A DNA stretch of 64,000 nt from Tenacibaculum lutimaris (GTDB lineage: Bacteria; Bacteroidota; Bacteroidia; Flavobacteriales; Flavobacteriaceae), in assembly GCF_003610735.1 (NCBI RefSeq), contig NZ_RAQM01000008.1, positions 310,001 through 374,000 on the forward strand, in the 5' to 3' direction. Both the position numbers and the translations under genes were made by a program. Every line of letters begins with the position of its first letter. Within the stretch, counting starts at the first letter, position 1. Under the pieces are notes generated by a model. That model worked only from the letters and a program-made list of their open reading frames with translations, did not search any database and was not told the DNA's origin. Of the stretch, positions 1 through 8,631 are shown in pieces.

Positions 1-68
1 AACCAAATTAGGATGACTACAAATAATAGTGCTACGATTCCTAAAATAATTTTTGCTCTTTTGCTCAT
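1..68 (-). CDS. Periplasmic adaptor (HlyD/MacA-like) subunit, N-terminal fragment
   Basis: The first 22 codons of a minus-strand gene that continues beyond the window. It begins with a basic stretch (MSKRAKII) followed by one hydrophobic segment ending VVILIW, the usual N-terminal anchor of a membrane-fusion protein. It starts 22 bases after the stop of the second permease, so it is almost certainly the last visible gene of the ABC export operon. The adaptor would link the MacB-like permeases to a TolC-type outer-membrane channel. Only the anchor can be seen, so the family call rests mostly on context. Confidence 0.6.
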   Translation of the reverse strand, partial: MSKRAKIILGIVALLFVVILIW

Positions 69-90
69 GATTAATTGATTATTTCTTTTT

Positions 91-1335
91 TTATTCTTCT
101 CTTAATGCTTCGATTGGTTTTACTACCGTTGCCATGTATGCGGGTATTAATCCTATTAGTGTTCCTAAAAGAACTAATATGAAAAACGCCAACATTACTA
201 TGGGTATATTTACGGTTGGATTTACTAATGTTGGATCATCCCCACTTCCTACCGTAAAATCTAATAGAAATAGTACAAGTCCTCCAAAAATAATTCCTAA
301 CATTCCTGCCACAGTAGTTAAGAAAACTGATTCTAAAACAATTTGTCGTCTAATACTTCTTGGAGTTGCTCCTAAAGCTCGTCTAATTCCAATTTCTTTA
401 GTACGTTCTTTTACAGTAATTAACAAGATATTTCCAATAGCAAAAACTCCTGCTATTAAAGTTGCGATTCCTACAAACCAAGTTAAAAACTGCATTCCTG
501 TTAAAAAGCCCATTAATTTATCTATCTGATCTCCTAAATTCACACTACCAAAAGCTCTATTATCTTCTGGATGTACTTTATGTAAACTTTTTAGTGTTAA
601 TAAGATATCTTTTTCCATTTGTTTGATATCTACTCCTTCATTAGCCGTAATCATCATCCAATCTACTTTATTGGACGTATTATATACTTTTTGAAAAGTG
701 GTAAACGGTATATAGGCAGTATCTCCATCAATATCAATAGTGTTTGAAGGTTTATACACTCCTACAACCTTGTAGTTTACGTTGCTAATTTTAACATACT
801 GCCCAATAGGCATTTCCTTTTTATCAAACAGTTGTTTGTACATATCTTCAGATATTACACAAACTTTGGAATTGTTTTTTATATCATTCTGATTAAGAAA
901 ACGTCCATACATAAGATCTTTCTTCTGTACGCGATCTAATACTGGATAATCTCCACTAACTTGAAAATCACCAGTTTTAAAATCCTTAACAATAGTTCCG
1001 TTTGTTTGATTTCTAGGAGCTAATAACTTTATTTCTTTAGCATATTCTTTTTCAAGAACCTCTATATCTTTAAATGTTAGGCTAAATCTTCTTCCTTTTT
1101 GAAACCCCTTAAAAGGCATATCGGTTCTCTGCGTCCATACAAAAACACTGTTGGTTGCAAAATCTCCAAATATTCTTTTAAAATTGTTCTCCATACCACG
1201 AGCAGCACCTAATAACACTACTAAAATGAAGATTCCCCACAGTACTCCTACAATGGTAATACCTGTTCTTAATTTATTTTTACGAATACTTCCGTAAATC
1301 TCTTGCCAAGTGTCTGAATCAAATAAAAACTTCAT
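91..1335 (-). CDS. MacB-like ABC transporter permease (FtsX domain), second copy
   Basis: 414 residues. One transmembrane helix lies near residues 25-45, then a long periplasmic domain (about 50-285, MacB_PCD type). Three C-terminal helices carry the FtsX signature KERTKEIGIRRALGATPRSI around residues 310-330. This is the type VII ABC fold used for efflux or for removing lipoproteins and peptides from the periplasm. It lies 2 bases after a paralogous permease and behind an ATPase, so a heterodimeric MacB-like transporter is likely. The substrate cannot be told from the sequence. Confidence 0.9.
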   Translation of the reverse strand: MKFLFDSDTWQEIYGSIRKNKLRTGITIVGVLWGIFILVVLLGAARGMENNFKRIFGDFATNSVFVWTQRTDMPFKGFQKGRRFSLTFKDIEVLEKEYAKEIKLLAPRNQTNGTIVKDFKTGDFQVSGDYPVLDRVQKKDLMYGRFLNQNDIKNNSKVCVISEDMYKQLFDKKEMPIGQYVKISNVNYKVVGVYKPSNTIDIDGDTAYIPFTTFQKVYNTSNKVDWMMITANEGVDIKQMEKDILLTLKSLHKVHPEDNRAFGSVNLGDQIDKLMGFLTGMQFLTWFVGIATLIAGVFAIGNILLITVKERTKEIGIRRALGATPRSIRRQIVLESVFLTTVAGMLGIIFGGLVLFLLDFTVGSGDDPTLVNPTVNIPIVMLAFFILVLLGTLIGLIPAYMATVVKPIEALREE

Positions 1336-1337
1336 AA

Positions 1338-2567
1338 TTAATCTGCTCTTAATGCTACAATTGGTTTAATTTGTGCTGCCTTTTTTGCAGGTAAATACCC
1401 TGCAATTAATCCTGATAAGATTAATATGATAGTAGCTCCTATTACAATACCTGGACTTACACTTGGATCTTTTATAAAGTACTTTTCAAGGCTATCACCT
1501 ATAGCACTTAATATATAAGTTCCTAAACTCAAACCTAAGTATCCTGCTATGGTTGTAATTAAGATTGATTCTTGAATTACCATACCAATTATTGAAGATG
1601 GTTTTGCTCCTAATGCTTTACGGATTCCGAACTCTTTAGTACGTTCTTTAATCACAAAAATCATGATATTACTAATTCCTATAATTCCTGCAATTAAAGT
1701 TCCTGAGCCGACAAAGATTACAATGAAATACAAGGCAAACATAAATTGGTTAATTCCTTTGTTTGCTTCTGCCATGTTTCTTACCGATAAAGCACTTTGA
1801 TCATCAGGGTGAATATCTAATTTTTTTCGTAAATCTCTTTCTAAACGATTTCCAAATGTAATAGCTTGATCTAAGTTTAATTTTGGATCATAACCAATAT
1901 TTATTTGACTGATATAATCATTGTTACCATATAATTTTTGAGCAGTCGTAACTGGCATATAGGTTAAACGCTCTTCGTTATCACCTCCCTCATCAGAAAA
2001 AATACCGATTACTTTATATGAAATTCCATCAACATTTACTCTTTTTCCCAACGCAGGTTTTTCTCCAAATAAGTCTTGTTTAACAAGACGACCTATCACG
2101 ATAACTTTTGCGTTATTTTTTAAATCTAACTCGTTAATATATCTTCCTTCATCAATAATTGTTTTTTCTAAAAACTGATGATCTGGATGTACTGCTCGTA
2201 ATTGGTAGCTATTTTGATTGTTTTTGTACGTAATATTTACGCTTTTATATATTCTTGCTGTTAAATGTTGAATTTTATCTTCATATTCATCTTTAACATA
2301 ATCAAAATCTTTATTCTTTAGCTGTATTCTTCTTCCTGTTTGTAAGCCTTTATAAGGTTTTGAGGTTTTCCATACTCTTACAAACATTGCATTGGTTGCA
2401 TCATCCGCAAAAGCAGTTTTAAACTGATTCTGTAACCCCGATACAATTCCAAATAATAAGGTAAAAAGTAGAATAGCAAAAGCGACAGTAAACCCTGATA
2501 AAACAGAACGAAGTTTGTTTTTGCTAATACTTTGAAAAATTTCTCTCCAACGATCTATATCAAACAT
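1338..2567 (-). CDS. MacB-like ABC transporter permease (FtsX domain), first copy
   Basis: 409 residues with the same plan as its neighbour: N-terminal helix around 22-45, periplasmic domain, and three C-terminal helices with KERTKEFGIRKALGAKPSSI around residue 310. It is clearly a paralogue of the downstream permease (shared opening FRSIxKNKLR-like and ending KPIxALR). It starts one base after the ATPase stop, so the genes are co-transcribed and probably translationally coupled. Two different permeases suggest a heterodimer rather than the MacB homodimer. Confidence 0.9.
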   Translation of the reverse strand: MFDIDRWREIFQSISKNKLRSVLSGFTVAFAILLFTLLFGIVSGLQNQFKTAFADDATNAMFVRVWKTSKPYKGLQTGRRIQLKNKDFDYVKDEYEDKIQHLTARIYKSVNITYKNNQNSYQLRAVHPDHQFLEKTIIDEGRYINELDLKNNAKVIVIGRLVKQDLFGEKPALGKRVNVDGISYKVIGIFSDEGGDNEERLTYMPVTTAQKLYGNNDYISQINIGYDPKLNLDQAITFGNRLERDLRKKLDIHPDDQSALSVRNMAEANKGINQFMFALYFIVIFVGSGTLIAGIIGISNIMIFVIKERTKEFGIRKALGAKPSSIIGMVIQESILITTIAGYLGLSLGTYILSAIGDSLEKYFIKDPSVSPGIVIGATIILILSGLIAGYLPAKKAAQIKPIVALRAD

Positions 2568-2568
2568 A

Positions 2569-3279
2569 TTATACCGCTTTAGAGTTTTCTGCTTTGGTTG
2601 CCATTTCTGTTAATTCATCACTAATGATAACTCCATCTTTTAAACGAACAACTCGATTGGTTTGCGCAGCTACTTCTTCTTCATGGGTAATTACAAAAAC
2701 CGTCATACCTTCATTGTTAATCTCTGTTAACAAATCCATTACAGAATCGGTTGTTGCTGAATCTAATGCTCCTGTTGGCTCATCCGCTAAAACTACTTTA
2801 GGTTTTGTTGCCAATGCTCTTGCAATAGCTACACGTTGTTTTTGTCCTCCTGAAAGTTCATTTGGTAAATGATTAGCCCAGTCTTTTAAACCAACCTTTT
2901 CAAGATATTCCATAGCTATTTCTAAACGTTCTTTTCTCCCTATACCTTTATAATACAATGGCAACGCAACGTTTTCTAAAGCTGTTTTATAAGAAATTAG
3001 GTTAAACGACTGAAAAACAAAACCTAAAAACTTATTACGCAATACTGCTGCCTTCTTTTCATTTAGGTTTTCAATTAACTGTCCGTTTAAGTAGTATTTT
3101 CCTTCATCATGCGTATCTAACAGGCCTACGATATTTAATAAGGTAGACTTACCAGAACCTGAAGATCCCATAATAGACACAAATTCTCCTTCTTTAATAT
3201 GTAAATTTAATCCCTTTAAAACATGAAGAGAGTCTTTTCCTATAGGATAAGATTTGTGAAGATTTTCTATTCGAATCAT
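2569..3279 (-). CDS. ABC transporter ATP-binding protein (MacB/LolD type)
   Basis: 236 residues, the usual length for a stand-alone LolD/MacB ATPase. Visible motifs: Walker A GSSGSGKST at 38-46, Q-loop Gln90, signature LSGGQKQR at 142-149, Walker B VVLADEP at 162-168, switch His199. The D-loop ALD follows Walker B. It is the first gene of the operon and would drive the two permeases that follow. The upstream 147 bases separate it from a divergent DCC-family gene. Confidence 0.95.
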   Translation of the reverse strand: MIRIENLHKSYPIGKDSLHVLKGLNLHIKEGEFVSIMGSSGSGKSTLLNIVGLLDTHDEGKYYLNGQLIENLNEKKAAVLRNKFLGFVFQSFNLISYKTALENVALPLYYKGIGRKERLEIAMEYLEKVGLKDWANHLPNELSGGQKQRVAIARALATKPKVVLADEPTGALDSATTDSVMDLLTEINNEGMTVFVITHEEEVAAQTNRVVRLKDGVIISDELTEMATKAENSKAV

Positions 3280-3373
3280 AGTTTTAGTTAATTTTTAAAT
3301 AAAAGTACATACTGATTTACATAATTACATCTAAATTATTGTTAAAACACTATTTACTTTCTTACAAGACGCT

Positions 3374-3381
3374 TACTTTTG
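3374..3381 (+). promoter_or_regulatory. Bacteroidota-type -7 element
   Basis: TACTTTTG fits the TAnnTTTG consensus of Bacteroidota housekeeping promoters and lies 45 bases before the DCC-family gene. I do not see a well-spaced -33 TTG, so the assignment is tentative. Confidence 0.35.
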
Positions 3382-3426
3382 ATTAATGTTACAAATTAGC
3401 ACTTAATTTTTTATAAAAAATTAAAT

Positions 3427-3840
3427 ATGAATAATTTACCTAGTAATAAAAAAGTGATTTTATTTGATGGCATCTGTAATTTTTGCAACGATAGTGTGCT
3501 AAAAGTTATAAAACATGACACTAAAAATCAGTTTGTTTTCACCTCTCTTCAATCTGACATAGGAAAGGAAATTACTAAATATTTAGGTGTTGATACCTCA
3601 AAAATAGATTCTATTATTTTATATGAACCTTCTGTTGCTTACTATATAAAATCTTCTGCTGCTTTAAAAATTATGAATGATTTTGGCGGAATTTGGAAGT
3701 TAACCCAAGTTTTTTGGGTTCTTCCTGAAAGGCTTAGAAATATTGTATACGATTACATTGCTAAAAATCGTTACAAGTGGTTTGGAAAAAAGGAGGCCTG
3801 TATGATACCTTCTAAAGAAATACAAGAAAAGTTTTTATAA
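3427..3840 (+). CDS. DCC family thiol-disulfide oxidoreductase (DUF393)
   Basis: 137 residues. The family-defining DxxCxxC motif is present as Asp14, Cys17 and Cys20 in LFDGICNFCN. The C-terminal part (RNIVYDYIAKNRYKWFGKKEAC) is the normal family ending, so the gene looks complete. The family is proposed to be a thioredoxin-like redox protein; its physiological substrate is not established. It stands alone between divergent ABC genes and a convergent B12 locus. Confidence 0.88.
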   Translation: MNNLPSNKKVILFDGICNFCNDSVLKVIKHDTKNQFVFTSLQSDIGKEITKYLGVDTSKIDSIILYEPSVAYYIKSSAALKIMNDFGGIWKLTQVFWVLPERLRNIVYDYIAKNRYKWFGKKEACMIPSKEIQEKFL

Positions 3841-3867
3841 AAAATAAGCTCACCAAATTGGTGAGCT
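3838..3867 (-). terminator. Terminator after the BtuG-like gene
   Basis: AGCTCACC and GGTGAGCT (3847-3854 and 3860-3867) pair perfectly around a 5-base loop. On the minus strand the hairpin is followed by TTATTTTTTAT. On the plus strand there is no T run, so it mainly serves the minus-strand B12-uptake operon. Confidence 0.75.
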
Positions 3868-3904
3868 CACTCATAGCAATATTTCCCTATTTTCTGGGGA
3901 CGAC

Positions 3905-4975
3905 TTAATTAAAATAAATTTTTGAAGCTCCTAAGGCAACTTCTTTAGTATCTTTTTTAGTTTTTGCTGATAAATCGTAAATATCTAATTTACTATTACC
4001 CGAAAAGCTAGCATCTAATACAAAAACTTCGTTGTTTCTTACACCTAAACCATAAAGGTATCCTGCATCTGTAGTTAATAATTCAGATGTTGGTAAAGTA
4101 GTAGCATTTACATCCGTTTTATAAATGTTATTTCCTAAACTATAATAAACATTATTACCATCTAAAACCATTTGAGAAGGGTGCTCTCCTTCATTGAAAA
4201 CTAATTCTGAATCAACCTCGTTACTAGCTGTATTTATAAAAGAAATAGCTGCTAATGTATGTCCTACTACATTCCAATTCTCATCATAAATAGTTTTTCC
4301 TTGAGATAAAACTACTAACTTACCTGAACTATCTACATATAACTCATCTGGGTTATCTTTAACTGTTATTTCTTTTACTACTGACTTTGTAGCAATATCA
4401 ATTACAACTACTTTATTATTTGTTCCGAATGCTCCTAAATGAGAAACATATAATTTTCCATTTTTAGCAATAATTCTTTCTGGTCCTAAAGCTACGTCTA
4501 CTTTTCCTTCTACTTCTAAAGAGTTTAAGTCTACAATTGCAACAAAATCATCATTATCATTATCTGTAGCTCCCCAGTTAGTTACATAACCTTTATTTCC
4601 TACTACGGTCATATACCTTGGTTTTGATAAACCTGTTGTAATAACTCCTGCTTTATCAAAAGTATATCTATCTACTACTGTTACAGTGTTTTGGTTATCT
4701 GCAACGATATAAGCTCTATCATTATCAAATGCAATAGACTGAACATACTCTCCAAACTCAGCATTATTTACTTTTTTATAAATTGTATTTTCTACAATTG
4801 ATAAATCATTAGATACAAAAGAAACAGATCCTGAAACAGCTGTAGTACCTTCTCCACTTATCAAAATTCCATTTTCATAATCTCCTTTAGGTAAACTTGA
4901 ACTTGAATCATCGCTACATGATGTAAAAAGGATACCTCCTAAGAATAATAATCCTAATAATTTAGTTATTTTCAT
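3905..4975 (-). CDS. BtuG-like beta-propeller surface lipoprotein
   Basis: 356 residues with a lipoprotein signal (lipobox ending at Cys20, then SDDSSSS). The rest is a series of YncE-type propeller blades, for example AYIVADNQNTVTVVDRY and LYVSHLGAFGTNNKVVVIDI. It starts 3 bases after the BtuB-like receptor stop and is controlled by the same cobalamin riboswitch. In Bacteroides, BtuG is a surface lipoprotein with a seven-bladed propeller that captures B12 and caps BtuB. Gene order, fold and riboswitch together make a BtuG role the best inference. Direct homology to characterised BtuG was not tested. Confidence 0.75.
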   Translation of the reverse strand: MKITKLLGLLFLGGILFTSCSDDSSSSLPKGDYENGILISGEGTTAVSGSVSFVSNDLSIVENTIYKKVNNAEFGEYVQSIAFDNDRAYIVADNQNTVTVVDRYTFDKAGVITTGLSKPRYMTVVGNKGYVTNWGATDNDNDDFVAIVDLNSLEVEGKVDVALGPERIIAKNGKLYVSHLGAFGTNNKVVVIDIATKSVVKEITVKDNPDELYVDSSGKLVVLSQGKTIYDENWNVVGHTLAAISFINTASNEVDSELVFNEGEHPSQMVLDGNNVYYSLGNNIYKTDVNATTLPTSELLTTDAGYLYGLGVRNNEVFVLDASFSGNSKLDIYDLSAKTKKDTKEVALGASKIYFN

Positions 4976-4978
4976 TTG

Positions 4979-6850
4979 TTAAAATTTATAATTGATATTT
5001 ATGTTAAAATTTCTTTGTGGCATGGGTCTCCTTGGCATAACCATATATTTTTCTCCTAATAGATTATTTATTTTGACTCCTAATAATAGCTCATTTTGTT
5101 TCTTCTGATATAATTTATATTCTGCTCCCACATTAACTATAAAAAAACTAGGAACAATAAAATCATCAGAATTGTCTTCTGTAGTATACACTTCTCCATT
5201 AAAAAGTGACTGAACGAAAAGGTTGGCTTTTTTATAGTTTACCGATAAATTACTATTTAATAAATGTTTAGGCACAAAAGTTAAATACTTATCTGTCTCA
5301 CTATCTTTGGCTAAAGCATAAGAATAATTAGAACTTGCATTAAATTTATATTCTCCTAAATCAATTTTATAACTTAAACTAGCCTCTATACCTTTATTCT
5401 GGGTTTCATTTAAATTGATGGGAACCCAAACACCAGGTCTGCTTGAATCACCAGAAGGTGTCCAGACTATCTTATCGTCTGTATTAATCAAATAAGCCCC
5501 TACATCAATGATTAAACCTTTATTTGAGTACCCTAATCCTACCTCACTTTGAATAGATGTTTCTGGAATCAAATTTTCATTTCCTTGTCCTGGCCAAAAC
5601 AAGTCATTATATGTTGGTACTCTATAATTTTTAGATCCGTTGACTCTTACATACCATTTTGAAATAGGAGTTACTTTTATCCCTGCAGCATAAACAAACG
5701 GAACCTTATAATCTGAATTAAAATCCTTTCTTAACTTAACATTAAAGGAAACATTTTTATGTATATCTTGTGTATAAACAAGGTACTGAGAAAATTGTTT
5801 TCTATTTTTCTCTTTAATTACATCTGTACTACCAAAAGCAGATTCATACTCTGAAAAAGATGAAATTTTTGCTTTAATTCTAGGAAGTTTATAGTTCAGG
5901 TTGTACGACGCTATTACTCTTCTCGATTTTCCATAATTAAAATTATCAGAAAACTTATTAGAGAAATATTGATACTTCTGTGTTAAATATGCTAACTTGA
6001 CTTCATGTCCTATTCTACCCTTTTCAAAACCATACACCAATAAGTTTCTTTGGTTAGAGTCTATATATTTTTCTCTTGCAGATGTTGGATTAGGTAATGT
6101 TCCTGAGAAATGACGCTCACCAGAAAAGCTTGTACTATAAAACTTTAATTCAGATTGATTATTGAACTTATACCCAAAACCTAAGTTAATTCCATAGTTT
6201 TCATAAGCTCCATTAGTATTCCTATACTCTGTATCAAACAATTTAAAATCATTTTCTGAAGAATTTCTAGAAACTCCTATAGCTATGCTATATTTTGAAT
6301 TGGATATTTTCGATTTAAAAAATGAATTGAATGTATTGTAACTTCCCCCTGTTAGTACAAATTGATTTTTTACATTAAATCCTTCCGTGTAATTTAAAAC
6401 ATCATTTAAATGTACAGTTCCTCCTATTGCACCTGAACCGTATTCAATACTCCCTCCTCCTTTTCTTACATCAATAGCGTCATTTAGGCTTACTGTTAAA
6501 GAATTAAAACCTGTTTGTCCATTGTTTATAGAGTTAATGTTGATTCCATTCCATACAACAGCTGTATTAGAAGCGCTCGTCCCTCTAAAACTCACAGAAC
6601 TTGTACCTCCTTTTCCGTATTCCTTTAAATAAATTGATGAATTATATCTTATTAAATCAGTAAAAGATTCAATATTTCGTGTCAACACAGAATCTGAAAG
6701 ACTTACCACATGCTGACCTATGGAGTTTTCTTTTAATTTTTTTGTAGCATTGATAATAACTTCATCTAACCGATAAGAAATAGTATCATTTTGTCCTACT
6801 AGAACAATCACATAAAAAAAAGAAAAAAATGTAATTAATTTTTTAGCCAT
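4979..6850 (-). CDS. btuB: TonB-dependent cobalamin receptor (BtuB-like)
   Basis: 623 residues, close to E. coli BtuB (about 614) and far shorter than SusC-type receptors. An N-terminal signal ends near VLVGQ. A TonB-box-like DEVIINAT is at residues 29-36. A plug domain with SVSFRGTSASNTAVVWNGI and GSGAIGGTVHL covers about 40-150. The rest is a beta-barrel ending in FNININYKF with the terminal aromatic typical of outer-membrane insertion. A cobalamin riboswitch lies directly upstream, which supports B12 as the ligand. Next in the operon is the BtuG-like lipoprotein. Confidence 0.88.
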   Translation of the reverse strand: MAKKLITFFSFFYVIVLVGQNDTISYRLDEVIINATKKLKENSIGQHVVSLSDSVLTRNIESFTDLIRYNSSIYLKEYGKGGTSSVSFRGTSASNTAVVWNGININSINNGQTGFNSLTVSLNDAIDVRKGGGSIEYGSGAIGGTVHLNDVLNYTEGFNVKNQFVLTGGSYNTFNSFFKSKISNSKYSIAIGVSRNSSENDFKLFDTEYRNTNGAYENYGINLGFGYKFNNQSELKFYSTSFSGERHFSGTLPNPTSAREKYIDSNQRNLLVYGFEKGRIGHEVKLAYLTQKYQYFSNKFSDNFNYGKSRRVIASYNLNYKLPRIKAKISSFSEYESAFGSTDVIKEKNRKQFSQYLVYTQDIHKNVSFNVKLRKDFNSDYKVPFVYAAGIKVTPISKWYVRVNGSKNYRVPTYNDLFWPGQGNENLIPETSIQSEVGLGYSNKGLIIDVGAYLINTDDKIVWTPSGDSSRPGVWVPINLNETQNKGIEASLSYKIDLGEYKFNASSNYSYALAKDSETDKYLTFVPKHLLNSNLSVNYKKANLFVQSLFNGEVYTTEDNSDDFIVPSFFIVNVGAEYKLYQKKQNELLLGVKINNLLGEKYMVMPRRPMPQRNFNININYKF

Positions 6851-6894
6851 ATTCTACCAAACTTTTATCCCGAAAGTTTTAATTAAATTATAAT

Positions 6895-7040
6895 AATTGG
6901 CAGGTCTCCTGGCTTGCGTCTTGTAACATACCTTCCCATTAAAAAACAGTGGTTTGAGTAATTGTTACAAGCTTAATAGCTTACAGTTGCGGGAACAGCT
7001 TCGGTTTTGCACCGAATTCCCTTTTAATTCTCTTTAATAG
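6895..7040 (-). promoter_or_regulatory. Cobalamin riboswitch (AdoCbl class)
   Basis: Read on the minus strand, the RNA has the conserved core in order: GGTGCAAAACC, AGCTGTTCCCGCAACTGTA, CCACTG, GGGAAGG, and the B12 box AAGCCAGGAGACCTGCC (plus-strand 6899-6915). It ends about 45 bases before the btuB-like start, so ligand binding probably controls translation or early termination of the uptake operon. It lies between the BtuF-like gene and btuB. Repression by adenosylcobalamin is the established behaviour of the class. Confidence 0.95.
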
Positions 7041-7084
7041 ATGATTAAAGAAAAACCAAAAATCACGGCAAATGTATAGTATTC

Positions 7085-8023
7085 TTACAAATTAGCAACC
7101 ATCAAATCATGATATTTTGCGAATTTTGTTTTTAAGTTCTCTGGTAGTGTATAATAATCTGGATGAATCATTTTTGCTAAACATTCCACTCCTTCTACTA
7201 AAGTACCCGCAGAAGATTGCGTAAACATAGCAAAGTCAGCAATGTATACTTGTTTGTTTTTTACAGCTCTCAAAGACTTCCATTCTTCTCTTTCTTCTAA
7301 AAACTTCATGTCTTCTAGTGTTCTATCGATTCCATATCCACAAGGAGCAATAATTAACACCTCTGGATCATACTTTACAATTTTATCCCAAGAAATAACG
7401 ATGCTATCTCCTGATGGATGTGACAATAAATCGATTCCACCAGCATATCCTATTTGATGAGGAATCCAATGTCCGCAATTAAACAACGGATCAATCCACT
7501 CTAACAGCATTACACTTTTAGACTGTATTTTATGCTCACGTTGCACATCTACAATGTCATATATACGTTTTTTTAATCCCTTCACATACGCCTCTCCTAT
7601 TGCTTCTTGCTTCATAGCTTTTGCAATGGTTAATGCATTATCAAAAACGTCTTCTAAAGAGTTTGGTGTTATAGAAATTAACTCGGGAACCTTAGGTAAT
7701 TTATAAGCTGATTTTGCCACAGACTCCGTATCTATTTGGCAAACATCACACACATCTTGTGTAAAAACAATATCGGGTGCTATACTTTCTAAAACAGGCT
7801 CATCTACATAATACAAGGTTTTTCCTTCCGCCTTTGTTTTTGAAAAAATAGCCGTTATTTCTTTACTCGTTAGCACTTTTCCTTCCAACTTATATCGAAC
7901 AGCCACTTCTTTTTCTTTTAAAGCCACTTCAGGACACTCAAAAGTAATTCCGTTTAAATAATCTTGTAACCCCATATCATAAATCATTTGGGTTACTGCC
8001 GGCATAAAAGAAGATACTGTCAT
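7085..8023 (-). CDS. BtuF-like cobalamin/iron-chelate binding protein without signal peptide
   Basis: 312 residues of the COG0614 substrate-binding fold (DPLFNCGHWIPHQIGYAGG, DPEVLIIAPCGYG, KNKQVYIADFAMF). The protein starts directly with MTVSSFMPAVTQMIYDMGL. I see no signal peptide or lipobox, and no upstream in-frame ATG before a stop. The C-rich VCDVCQID and FNCGHW are unusual for a periplasmic binder and typical of the cytosolic BtuF-like group. A cytosolic cobalamin- or corrinoid-binding role is inferred. It sits upstream of the riboswitch and divergent from cobU. Confidence 0.75.
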   Translation of the reverse strand: MTVSSFMPAVTQMIYDMGLQDYLNGITFECPEVALKEKEVAVRYKLEGKVLTSKEITAIFSKTKAEGKTLYYVDEPVLESIAPDIVFTQDVCDVCQIDTESVAKSAYKLPKVPELISITPNSLEDVFDNALTIAKAMKQEAIGEAYVKGLKKRIYDIVDVQREHKIQSKSVMLLEWIDPLFNCGHWIPHQIGYAGGIDLLSHPSGDSIVISWDKIVKYDPEVLIIAPCGYGIDRTLEDMKFLEEREEWKSLRAVKNKQVYIADFAMFTQSSAGTLVEGVECLAKMIHPDYYTLPENLKTKFAKYHDLMVANL

Positions 8024-8124
8024 AATTCTTTGTTTTAGTTCAGCAAAAATAAACAGTTCTCTATTTTAATTTGTTTTTTATTAAAAATCTTTCCAATCTT
8101 TGTGTCAAAATAAAATGCGATTTC

Positions 8125-8628
8125 ATGATATATTATATCTCAGGAGGTGAACGCTCAGGTAAAAGTAGCTATGCTCAAAAACTAGCAGAATCTTTATCTG
8201 AAACCCCTATTTACCTAGCAACTTCTCGTATTTGGGACGAAGATTTTAAACAACGAGTTGACAGGCATATTTCTGATAGAGATGAACGTTGGACCACTGT
8301 TGAAGAAGAAAAATGGTTAAGTAAAGTAATTTCTGAAAAACAAACTGTGGTTATCGATTGTGTTACGCTGTGGCTAACAAATTTCTTTGTAGATACAAAA
8401 TATGATATTGAAAAAGCACTAGAAATCGCCAAAGAAGAAATAAACAAATTGATTGAAATTGACGCCAATATTATCATCATTTCTAATGAAATTGGTATGG
8501 GATTACACGCTAATTCTGAATCTGGAAGAAAATTTACACAACTACAAGGTTGGACGAATCAACACATAGCAAAATTGGCTGACAAAGCTACTTTTATGGT
8601 ATCTGGACTTCCTTTAACTTTAAAATAA
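8125..8628 (+). CDS. cobU: Adenosylcobinamide kinase / adenosylcobinamide-phosphate guanylyltransferase
   Basis: 167 residues from the ATG at 8125. An in-frame ATG at 8071 would add 18 residues before the P-loop domain and is unlikely. The family P-loop GGERSGKSSYA is at residues 6-16. LATSRIWDEDFKQRVDRHISDR, VIDCVTLWLTN and ISNEIGMGLH match CobU blocks, and GLPLTLK is the normal C-terminus. CobU phosphorylates adenosylcobinamide and attaches GMP, the first step of lower-ligand attachment. cobT follows after 3 bases. Confidence 0.93.
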   Translation: MIYYISGGERSGKSSYAQKLAESLSETPIYLATSRIWDEDFKQRVDRHISDRDERWTTVEEEKWLSKVISEKQTVVIDCVTLWLTNFFVDTKYDIEKALEIAKEEINKLIEIDANIIIISNEIGMGLHANSESGRKFTQLQGWTNQHIAKLADKATFMVSGLPLTLK

Positions 8629-8631
8629 CAC

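Noticed and set aside
4979-6850. SusCD-type polysaccharide uptake locus
   Set aside because: The receptor is too short for SusC, the partner is a propeller and not a SusD helical lipoprotein, and a cobalamin riboswitch controls the pair.
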